A stretch of 6,897 nucleotides of DNA from an uncultured Flavobacteriales bacterium (GTDB lineage Bacteria > Bacteroidota > Bacteroidia > Flavobacteriales_D > Sanyastnellaceae). Below are positions 1 to 4,093 of the stretch, one piece after another. Each line of letters opens with the position of its first letter. Position 1 is the first letter of the stretch. Position numbers and translations under genes: made by a program. The stretch is from NCBI GenBank assembly GCA_937996585.1, contig CALKUW010000343.1:1-6897 (forward strand), given 5' to 3'. Under the pieces are notes generated by a model. The model ran no database searches, was not told where the DNA came from, and saw nothing but the letters and a program-made list of their open reading frames with translations.

Positions 1-7
1 GGGTCAA

Positions 8-20
8 CGATTTCAGCACT
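8..20 (+). promoter_or_regulatory. CGATTTCAGCACT element, copy 1
   Basis: CGATTTCAGCACT lies immediately before the AGAGG Shine-Dalgarno of the endolysin gene and starts 27 bases before its ATG. It belongs to a family of at least eight same-orientation copies confined to 8-1942. Function is inferred: promoter, operator or mRNA-level signal. Confidence 0.6.
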
Positions 21-34
21 AGAGGTCTGTCGTC

Positions 35-760
35 ATGTCGAAGATTCCTGTCACCAGTAGCCACGTCAACATCTCGGGGCTCCACCCTCGGTTCCGCCAG
101 CGGCTTGAGGCGTTCTTCGCTGACCCTCGCATCAAGGGCAAGGTGGCGGTGGTGTCAGGCACCCGCACCTACGCTCAGCAGGCGTACCTCTACAAGAAGT
201 ACAAGAGCGGCCGAGGGAACCTCGCCGCCAACCCTGACCGCAAGCTCCGCAATGGCTTCCAGGGCAGCTACCACATGAGCCAGCCCGCCTTCGACAACTG
301 GGGCTACGCAGTGGACTTCCGCATCGTCGGGCGCATCTCGACGGGGGAAGTGAACAAGATCGCCGCCGAGTACGGCATGGTCAAGACGGTGGCATCCGAG
401 TGGTGGCACCACCAGCCGTGCCGAGTTTCGGGCGGCAAGATGGACTGGTTCCCGATGAAGGGCAAGGAACCGGCTCACGCCCAGAACACCAAGAACGAGC
501 TGACCGGCCTCGCCAAGCTGATTGAGGACTGCTCGAAGACCGTGGTGCGCCTCGGTGACACCGGCATCGTCGTGAAGGTTCTCCAGCAGTTCCTCGTGGC
601 CAACGGGCACAAGCTCACCAGCCGCCCCAAGGAGCGGAGTGGGATCGACGGGCAGTTCGGCAAGCGGACCCTCACGGCCGTCAAAAAGTTCCAGCGGGAC
701 GAGGGCCTTGCGGCTGATGGTGTCGTCGGCCCGAAGACCTGGGCTGCCCTGCTCGACTAA
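35..760 (+). CDS. Endolysin: M15 (VanY-like) peptidase with C-terminal peptidoglycan-binding domain
   Basis: This 241-aa protein is predicted to cleave peptide cross-links in the host cell wall at the end of infection. Residues 1-130 fit peptidase family M15 (D-Ala-D-Ala carboxypeptidase/VanY type). SGTRTYAQQ at 41-49 matches the usual SGxRs..Q segment. H80 (SYH) and D94 (GYAVDF) are likely zinc ligands. SEWWHH at 121-126 supplies the family ExWH signature, with E122 catalytic and H125 the third ligand. A linker of about 30 residues leads to a PG_binding_1 repeat (about 166-240) with RLGDTG, DGQFGKRTLTAVKKFQ and DGVVGPKTWAALL. There is no signal peptide, so a holin is expected to release it. 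The ATG at 35 has an AGAGG nine bases upstream, directly after a CGATTTCAGCACT element. The family call is secure; whether it is a lysin or a virion-associated hydrolase rests on context. Confidence 0.93.
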   Translation: MSKIPVTSSHVNISGLHPRFRQRLEAFFADPRIKGKVAVVSGTRTYAQQAYLYKKYKSGRGNLAANPDRKLRNGFQGSYHMSQPAFDNWGYAVDFRIVGRISTGEVNKIAAEYGMVKTVASEWWHHQPCRVSGGKMDWFPMKGKEPAHAQNTKNELTGLAKLIEDCSKTVVRLGDTGIVVKVLQQFLVANGHKLTSRPKERSGIDGQFGKRTLTAVKKFQRDEGLAADGVVGPKTWAALLD

Positions 761-763
761 GAC

Positions 764-774
764 CGATTTCAGCA
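764..774 (+). promoter_or_regulatory. CGATTTCAGCA element, copy 2
   Basis: An exact CGATTTCAGCA begins four bases after the TAA of the endolysin gene and 26 bases before the next ATG, nearly the same spacing as copy 1. Confidence 0.6.
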
Positions 775-789
775 AACAGAAAGAACCCA

Positions 790-1092
790 ATGACCGGAAG
801 CGTCGCCACTGACCAGCCCACCCTCGTGGACCGCCTGCTCTCTCACATGCAGCAGCGGTTCCCTCGGGAGTTCGAGATTTGCCTCCTAGCGGCTCAGAAC
901 GAGGAGCTACAGGCCAAGGTGCAGATGTACGAGAGCATCCCTGAATCGAGCGAGCTTGTTGACGGGGTGGAGTACAAGAGCACGCAGGACTCGTGGACGT
1001 TCATGCCGGATGCTCAGGGCGTAGCGATTGACCCTCCCGAGCCGGTGGAGGAGCAGCAGCAGCTCGACTTCGGTGAGCCTGCTGAAGCCTGA
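790..1092 (+). CDS. Small acidic phage protein of unknown function, helical core, C-terminal QQQLDF
   Basis: This 100-aa protein belongs to no family I recognise. Residues about 10-48 look helical, with a short heptad-like stretch (EICLLAAQNEELQAKVQMYES) that could form a coiled coil. The C-terminal half is acidic and proline-containing, probably disordered, and ends QQQLDFGEPAEA. QxxLxF resembles the short peptides with which bacterial proteins bind the DNA polymerase sliding clamp, but one short match is weak evidence. The ATG at 790 follows a purine-rich AGAAAGAA and lies 26 bases after the start of a CGATTTCAGCA element. The stop overlaps the next start (TGATG at 1090-1094), so the two are probably translated together. 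It lies directly downstream of the endolysin gene; no membrane segment is visible, so it is not an obvious holin or spanin. Confidence 0.75.
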   Translation: MTGSVATDQPTLVDRLLSHMQQRFPREFEICLLAAQNEELQAKVQMYESIPESSELVDGVEYKSTQDSWTFMPDAQGVAIDPPEPVEEQQQLDFGEPAEA

Positions 1093-1223
1093 TGGAGAAC
1101 GACGGGTGGCCTACGCAATGGTCTGGCTACCCCTGGTGGGTTGAGCGGGCATATCAGGTCGATATGTGGGCCAACCTCGATTTCAGCATCCTTGCTTTGC
1201 TGAGGGCTGCCATTGGGCGATGA
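1092..1223 (+). CDS. 43-aa tryptophan-rich small protein (hypothetical)
   Basis: This short ORF fills what would otherwise be a gap between two genes. Its ATG at 1092 overlaps the previous TGA by one base, and its TGA at 1221-1223 lies inside the start of the next gene; such tight packing favours a real gene. The peptide has five tryptophans in 43 residues (W6, W10, W15, W16, W26) and ends in a short amphipathic or hydrophobic helix, FSILALLRAAIGR. This might sit at a membrane surface, though it is too short for a confident transmembrane call. A CGATTTCAGCA element lies inside it (1178-1188, reading LDFSI), so that part may be constrained as DNA. I recognise no family. The main alternative is that this stretch is a non-coding spacer carrying the element. 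Confidence 0.5.
   Translation: MENDGWPTQWSGYPWWVERAYQVDMWANLDFSILALLRAAIGR
1178..1188 (+). promoter_or_regulatory. CGATTTCAGCA element, copy 3
   Basis: An exact CGATTTCAGCA lies inside the 43-aa ORF and 35 bases before the TTG start of the next gene. Its placement ahead of a gene start matches copies 1 and 2. Confidence 0.55.
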
Positions 1224-1530
1224 TGGGGCTGTGCCTGCCACCTACGACCACGACAACCCGTTCGACTTCCTGACGAACCAGTGGGCCGTTCACGACACGG
1301 TGCTGGAGATCGTGGCTTCCCTGTCAGCGCCCATGCCCGAGGGTGGCTACCAGCAGGACGACGTGCGCCGGTTTCGGGTGTGGTTCGATTTCATCGGGGC
1401 GATCGTGAACCTGTCAGCGCTGGAGGTCATCCAGACTTTTCAGCACCTGCTCCCTGAGGTCGAGGCGGAGCAGGTGGACCCGATCACCATCACCGAGGCG
1501 TTGTTCGTCACCGGGGCGGAGAGGGCCTAG
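1213..1530 (+). CDS. Small phage protein of unknown function (105 aa)
   Basis: The protein is 105 aa, acidic and mostly helical-looking, with PFDFLTNQWAVHDTVLEIVASL near the N-terminus and FRVWFDFIGAIVNLSALEVIQTFQHLL in the middle. I recognise no domain. The TTG at 1213 is preferred because GAGGG (1202-1206) lies six bases upstream. A GTG at 1231 in the same frame is the alternative and would remove six residues. With TTG, it overlaps the 43-aa gene by 11 bases. A CGATTTCAGCA element begins 35 bases before the TTG. Two further copies lie inside the gene: a degenerate CGATTTCATCG at 1386 and an exact TTTCAGCA core at 1438-1445. The amphipathic central helices could pack together or lie on a membrane, but no clear transmembrane segment is present. 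Confidence 0.7.
   Translation: MGDDGAVPATYDHDNPFDFLTNQWAVHDTVLEIVASLSAPMPEGGYQQDDVRRFRVWFDFIGAIVNLSALEVIQTFQHLLPEVEAEQVDPITITEALFVTGAERA
1438..1445 (+). repeat. TTTCAGCA core inside a coding region
   Basis: ACTTTTCAGCACCT contains the exact TTTCAGCA core without the leading CGA. It lies within the 105-aa gene (reading TFQHL), so it may be coding coincidence or a weaker site. Confidence 0.35.
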
Positions 1531-1534
1531 AAGA

Positions 1535-1548
1535 CGATTTCACCACTT
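1535..1548 (+). promoter_or_regulatory. CGATTTCACCACTT element, copy with one substitution
   Basis: CGATTTCACCACTT differs from consensus only by G to C at the ninth base. It begins five bases after the TAG at 1530 and precedes the ATG at 1589 by 54 bases. The whole junction 1528-1570 resembles 1817-1859 (about 32 of 43 bases identical by hand count). Confidence 0.55.
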
Positions 1549-1588
1549 GGCCTATGTAGGCTCCAGCCACTGACCCAGAGAGGCACCC

Positions 1589-1819
1589 ATGACACCCGAC
1601 AGCCCATCAGCGCCTTTTCAGCACTTGACCCTCACCGTCACCGAGGGCCAGTACAGCGCCGTCTTTGACGCCCTGCTCAATCATTGCGCAGAGCTAGAGC
1701 ACGACGTAGAGGCGGGCTATGTGAGTGCGGATGAGCTTCAGGCCACACGGGAGGTCTTCGAGGCGCTCGTGCAGGCCGGGACGGCAGCGGGCTTCGAGGA
1801 CGACATCGTGGAGCTTTAG
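1589..1819 (+). CDS. Small acidic helical protein of unknown function (76 aa)
   Basis: The protein is 76 aa and acidic, with a short variable N-terminus followed by two probable helices (about 20-42 and 46-66, the latter ADELQATREVFEALVQAGTAAGF). I recognise no family. The ATG at 1589 has a good GAGAGG (1578-1583) five bases upstream. A TTTCAGCA core lies within codons 9-12 (1616-1623). The TAG stop (1817-1819) overlaps the TAA stop of the opposing gene (1816-1818, minus strand), so the two converge with no spacer. The flank after its stop closely resembles the flank after the previous gene's stop (1528-1570), suggesting a duplicated junction. Confidence 0.7.
   Translation: MTPDSPSAPFQHLTLTVTEGQYSAVFDALLNHCAELEHDVEAGYVSADELQATREVFEALVQAGTAAGFEDDIVEL
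1616..1623 (+). repeat. TTTCAGCA core at the 5' end of the 76-aa gene
   Basis: CCTTTTCAGCACTTG carries the core and the CACTT extension of the consensus but lacks the leading CGA. It occupies codons 9-13 of the 76-aa gene. Confidence 0.4.
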
Positions 1820-2112
1820 AAGCCGATTTCAGCACTTCCCCTGGGGTAGCTCCACACACCGGTTTCGCAGTGGGGGCATTCGCCGTCCTCGCTCATGGGG
1901 AGCGCACAGTCAGGGCAGGGCGGGAGAACGTCGATTTCAGCAACCCATATCTCGTGCTCTTCCATGTTGAGCAGGTGCCAGTGGGCGGCCGGGGTGAGGC
2001 CCCGAAAGATATCGAGGCGCTTGCGGATGGCATGGTCACGCAGTGACGCGGTGAACGTCCACCGGGGATGGGGGCACTGCTCACGGAAGCAGGGCGGGGC
2101 GTCGTAGGGCAT
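1816..2112 (-). CDS. 98-aa zinc-ribbon-like protein (hypothetical)
   Basis: This leftward gene encodes 98 residues. C66-P-D-C69 and C79-P-H-C82, separated by LPMSEDGE, form a typical zinc-ribbon knuckle pair (CxxC-x9-CxxC). An extra C8 and C13 lie near the N-terminus. A tryptophan- and histidine-containing helical region (about 20-60, with HAIRKRLDIFRGL and AAHWHLLNMEEHEIW) lies between. The ATG at 2112 is chosen over longer in-frame starts because AAAGGAA stands eight bases upstream and residues before it look non-coding. Such small proteins often bind nucleic acid or mediate protein contacts, but no specific role can be assigned. Two CGATTTCAGCA elements lie antisense within it: at 1932-1942 (reading VAEID) and at 1824-1836, covering the last codons (SAEIGF). 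It is the only leftward gene in the left two-thirds of the window. Confidence 0.75.
   Translation of the reverse strand: MPYDAPPCFREQCPHPRWTFTASLRDHAIRKRLDIFRGLTPAAHWHLLNMEEHEIWVAEIDVLPPCPDCALPMSEDGECPHCETGVWSYPRGSAEIGF
1824..1837 (+). promoter_or_regulatory. CGATTTCAGCACTT element, full consensus copy
   Basis: This full consensus CGATTTCAGCACTT begins five bases after the TAG at 1819. It lies antisense within the last codons of the opposing zinc-ribbon gene. No rightward gene follows closely, so if it is a promoter its product would run antisense to that gene. Confidence 0.55.
1932..1942 (+). promoter_or_regulatory. CGATTTCAGCA element inside the leftward zinc-ribbon gene
   Basis: An exact CGATTTCAGCA on the + strand, antisense within the 98-aa gene. 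It is the rightmost copy in the window. A site here could interfere with leftward transcription, or its sequence could merely encode VAEID. Confidence 0.5.
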
Positions 2113-2206
2113 CTTGCATTTCCTTTCTCTCACCTTCTCTAAGGAACGCTGTACGCCCTTCTGTAAAGCCGGGAGATGTATTTCTTCCTGGCCATCAGAA
2201 GAATTA

Positions 2207-2241
2207 CTAGAGGGAGCTAGAGGGGCACAGGAAGGCTCTAG
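2207..2241. repeat. Tandem 10-bp repeat plus inverted copy in the divergent intergenic region
   Basis: CTAGAGGGAG (2207-2216) is followed directly by CTAGAGGGGC (2217-2226), a tandem repeat with a 10-base period. CTCTAG at 2236-2241 is an inverted copy, and ACTAGAG 2206-2212 pairs with CTCTAGT 2236-2242. The region 2113-2280 separates the leftward zinc-ribbon gene from the rightward terminase-small-like gene, so it should hold promoters for both, although I found no convincing -35/-10 pair. One helical turn between repeats suits a protein-binding site: an operator, or possibly a packaging-initiation site bound by the terminase. Confidence 0.45.
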
Positions 2242-2267
2242 TAGGGTCCTGAACACCCCATAGGTTT

Positions 2268-2272
2268 GGAGG
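2268..2272 (+). promoter_or_regulatory. Shine-Dalgarno site fixing the start at 2281
   Basis: GGAGG lies eight bases before ATG 2281. This makes 2281 a better start than the in-frame TTG at 2266, which overlaps the site. Confidence 0.8.
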
Positions 2273-2280
2273 CCACGGAA

Positions 2281-3063
2281 ATGGCTAACGGGCACAACAA
2301 AGCAGAGGACAGAGAGGTGCTCGAAGCATCGTCCCTTGATGTCACAGGAAAAGACGCATCACAGGGCCACCACGAGCCCCAGAACGCATCCTCCCCACAC
2401 CCCTCCCATGAGCCGCCACCCTCCCCTGTCGATGGCCGTTCGGCTCGGCAGAGAGCTATGAAGCGCAATCGGGATCAAAAGGTTTGGGGTGAGGTGTTGG
2501 CGGATGGATCGAGCGGTGAGCCGATCGTGATTAGCAACCCGGTGCCGGTGTCGAGGAAACTTTCGACGGGAGAGAAGACCCGTAGGGCGATGGCCTTGAA
2601 ACTTTCGGGCGCTAGCTATGCGGCCATTGCGGATGCCTTGGGCTACAGCGACGCCTCGGGGGCTCGTAAGGCCGTCATGCGGGGCATGAAGAACAGCCAG
2701 CAAGAATCGGCCTCGGAGCTTCGCAAGATTCACTACAGCCGCCTAGAGCACATGCTGATGCTTCTCTGGCCCGACGTGGGGGCGAAAGATTTGCCCTCGA
2801 TGGATCGAGCCCTCTCCGTTATGGATCGCATGGAGAAGCTCATGGGCCTCAACGCAGCCTCCCAGCTCGACATCACGACGGGCGGGCGAGAAACCGTCAT
2901 CGTGGCCGACGGCGACAAGGACGCCTACCTGGCGGCTCTACAGGAAGCAGGGGCCACCTTCGCCGCAGGCTCCCTACCACCGGGTGATGGCCTCGATGTT
3001 TACGAGGGGGACGAGGATGACGAGGCCCTAGAGGCCCAACAGGGGGATCAGGAGCCTCTCTAA
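2281..3063 (+). CDS. Terminase small subunit-like DNA-binding protein
   Basis: The 260-aa protein has a low-complexity N-terminus (1-55, rich in S, P, H, E) and a basic stretch ARQRAMKRNRDQK (55-67). A helix-turn-helix follows at about 97-135 (TRRAMALKLSGASYAAIADALGY, then SDASGARKAVMRGM). Next is a helical region with LEHMLMLLWPDVGAKDLPSMDRALSVMDRMEKLMGL (155-190) and an acidic tail (235-260). An HTH reading A-L-x-L-x-G-A-x-Y-x-x-I-A-x-x-L-G-Y followed by R-L-x-x-L..LWP and DR...MERxxxLxGL is characteristic of actinophage small terminase subunits, which bind the packaging site and load the large ATPase. No large terminase gene lies next to it in the window, which is unusual, so another HTH regulator remains possible. 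Two GAAACTTTCG motifs lie in it (2556-2565 and 2598-2607). Confidence 0.65.
   Translation: MANGHNKAEDREVLEASSLDVTGKDASQGHHEPQNASSPHPSHEPPPSPVDGRSARQRAMKRNRDQKVWGEVLADGSSGEPIVISNPVPVSRKLSTGEKTRRAMALKLSGASYAAIADALGYSDASGARKAVMRGMKNSQQESASELRKIHYSRLEHMLMLLWPDVGAKDLPSMDRALSVMDRMEKLMGLNAASQLDITTGGRETVIVADGDKDAYLAALQEAGATFAAGSLPPGDGLDVYEGDEDDEALEAQQGDQEPL
2556..2607. repeat. Pair of GAAACTTTCG motifs (near-palindromic)
   Basis: GAAACTTTCG occurs at 2556-2565 and 2598-2607, 42 bases apart, both read as K-L-S with AAA CTT TCG codons. The octamer GAAACTTT recurs at 3255-3262, 4241-4248 and 5363-5370, and in reverse orientation at 5584-5594 (CGAAAGTTTCG). GAAA-N-TTTC is symmetric, as expected for a dimeric binding site. 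Function is unknown. Confidence 0.35.
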
Positions 3064-3212
3064 CGCCTTCCGAGCTAAAAATAGGGCAGTGACCCCAAAA
3101 CTTTGCCCAAGCGCTTAGAACGGCTCCTGACGGCCCTAGACCCCCCTCCCCCTTTTTTGTCCGAAATCGACCCCGGCCCGCAACAGGTCACAGCCAGATT
3201 TTCTGTGGGGTA
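3064..3212. other. Intergenic stretch with pyrimidine tract, no gene seen
   Basis: No plausible gene is seen here. A 17-base C/T tract ending in six Ts lies at about 3138-3155. TAGGGC (about 3082-3087) and GCCCTA (about 3133-3138) are inverted repeats about 50 bases apart, and GGGCA/TGCCC forms a shorter alternative pairing. The T run might end transcription from the terminase-like gene, but no compact GC-rich hairpin stands directly before it, so I do not call a terminator. Confidence 0.35.
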
Positions 3213-3241
3213 TTGAGGCACGCACCAATCGGCATTATTTT
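3213..3241 (+). promoter_or_regulatory. Putative sigma70-type promoter for the rightward operon
   Basis: TTGAGG (3213-3218) and TATTTT (3236-3241) are separated by 17 bases, the optimal spacing. TATTTT fits the actinobacterial TANNNT -10 pattern. Transcription would start near 3248, about 40 bases before the ATG at 3291, and could cover the closely packed genes up to 6699. This is the best promoter-like sequence seen in the window. Confidence 0.5.
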
Positions 3242-3274
3242 TTGGGCAGAACGGGAAACTTTTAGCAATCGGCA
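3226..3274 (+). repeat. Direct repeat CAATCGGCA bracketing the putative transcription start
   Basis: CAATCGGCA occurs at 3226-3234, within the promoter spacer, and at 3266-3274, downstream of the predicted start. They are 40 bases apart, close to four helical turns. GGGCAGA is also repeated at 3244-3250 and 3281-3287. The layout suits an operator pair, but no protein can be named. Confidence 0.4.
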
Positions 3275-3290
3275 GCAATGGGGCAGAGTC

Positions 3291-3605
3291 ATGGCACTCG
3301 ATATTCAGCGGGCACGCACGGCAGGTGCCGATCACAAGAGCGGTGGCACAGCGAACGCCCAGGTGCTGAGTGGGGCGCACGTCCTGATGGGCGTTTGCGT
3401 TCGTGCTGGTGCTTCCGCCTGTCGCATTGACTTCCACGAGGGCACCGCTGACAGCGACCCGTTGATCGTGTCGGTCTACGTTGCAGCAAACCAGGCGCAA
3501 ACCGTGTGGCTTGGCCCCTCGGGCGTTGCAGCCCCTGGCGGCGTCTACATGAAGCTCAACGCTGGCACCCCTGGTGCTACCTCGATCATGTTCCACACCG
3601 CGTAG
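3291..3605 (+). CDS. Small phage protein, probable beta-sandwich virion component
   Basis: The protein is 104 aa from ATG 3291 and lacks any signal peptide. Alternating hydrophobic strands dominate: AHVLMGVCVRAG, CRIDFHEGTA, PLIVSVYVAA, QAQTVWLGPSGVAAPGGVYMKLN. The pattern of a strand-rich core, an EGTA turn, then TVWLGP...GVYMKLNAGTPGATSIMF is common in small phage structural or decoration proteins of unknown name. I infer a virion role from this pattern. Its SGAH..L...V..A..S..I.F.EG segment resembles SGAY..L...V..A..S..V.L.EG in the next protein, so the two may share a fold. The start at 3291 is preferred over an upstream in-frame TTG at 3213, which overlaps the putative promoter. The Shine-Dalgarno site (GGGG...GAG) is weak. 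Confidence 0.75.
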   Translation: MALDIQRARTAGADHKSGGTANAQVLSGAHVLMGVCVRAGASACRIDFHEGTADSDPLIVSVYVAANQAQTVWLGPSGVAAPGGVYMKLNAGTPGATSIMFHTA

Positions 3606-3607
3606 CC

Positions 3608-4087
3608 ATGAAGCAGGCAGTCAACGGTGACCTTCTTGATTTGGCCCGAGCGCAGCACTCCTATGTTGCGCATGTTTACGGGACCGTGGCTCAAAGCGCC
3701 ACGAACCACGTCCAGATCAAGAGCGGTGCCTACGAGCTAATCATCCTTGGTTGGGTCGTTGTGGCTGCCACCCAGTCGGTGAAGGTCACCCTGACCGAAG
3801 GCCCGACGGTCACTGACGGCACCTCGGCCCTCACCCCTGACCACATTCACCGCGGGATCGGCGGCACGTCGAGCGCCACCGTCTACACCAACCCGACGAG
3901 CATCAGCGGTGGCACCCTCCTGACGGAATCTTTGGTCCCCTCGGGTGGCAACAAGACCGGTGGCTCTTCCGGTGCGGCGGCCTTCTGGACGCTCAAGCAG
4001 AACGAGGACTACATCTGGTCCGTCGAGAACCTCGGCAACAGCGACACGCTGTACGAGCTTGCGATCACTTGGCACGAGAACCGTTGA
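3608..4087 (+). CDS. Putative phage structural protein, beta-rich (159 aa)
   Basis: The protein is 159 aa from ATG 3608, two bases after the preceding stop. After a short helical N-terminus (LLDLARAQHSYVAHVYG), the rest is strand-rich with many T, S, G and V residues: YELIILGWVVVAA, SVKVTLTEGPTVTDG, SATVYTNPTSISGGTLL and, at the end, LKQNEDYIWSVENLGNSDTLYELAITWHE. A closing L-K-x-N-x-x-Y-I...V-E-N...Y.L.I.W.E is typical of small phage virion proteins with a jelly-roll-like fold. No catalytic motif is seen. Position after the terminase-like gene and in the same operon as the holin fits a late gene. The exact role (capsid decoration, head fibre or tail part) cannot be told. Confidence 0.75.
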   Translation: MKQAVNGDLLDLARAQHSYVAHVYGTVAQSATNHVQIKSGAYELIILGWVVVAATQSVKVTLTEGPTVTDGTSALTPDHIHRGIGGTSSATVYTNPTSISGGTLLTESLVPSGGNKTGGSSGAAAFWTLKQNEDYIWSVENLGNSDTLYELAITWHENR

Positions 4088-4093
4088 TGCGGC

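Noticed and set aside
155..790. 211-aa open frame on the minus strand
   Set aside because: It lies opposite the well-supported endolysin, shows no domain, and its composition is that expected from the reverse of GC-rich coding sequence.
1320..1420. Direct repeat CCTGTCAGCGC at 1320-1330 and 1410-1420
   Set aside because: Both copies are in the same frame and encode LSA; with only two copies inside one gene, chance or protein-level similarity suffices.
1895..2107. 70-aa open frame on the + strand opposite the zinc-ribbon gene
   Set aside because: It has no Shine-Dalgarno site or domain, whereas the minus-strand frame has a double CxxC and a good ribosome-binding site.
3133..3155. Intrinsic terminator or G-quadruplex at the C/T tract
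   Set aside because: The T6 run has no compact GC-rich hairpin directly before it, and the minus-strand G-runs do not give four clean tracts of three with loops.
3075..3596. 173-aa open frame on the minus strand
   Set aside because: It overlaps the putative promoter region and the gene at 3291 and shows no recognisable pattern; the + strand frame has proper strand-rich composition and close spacing to its neighbour.
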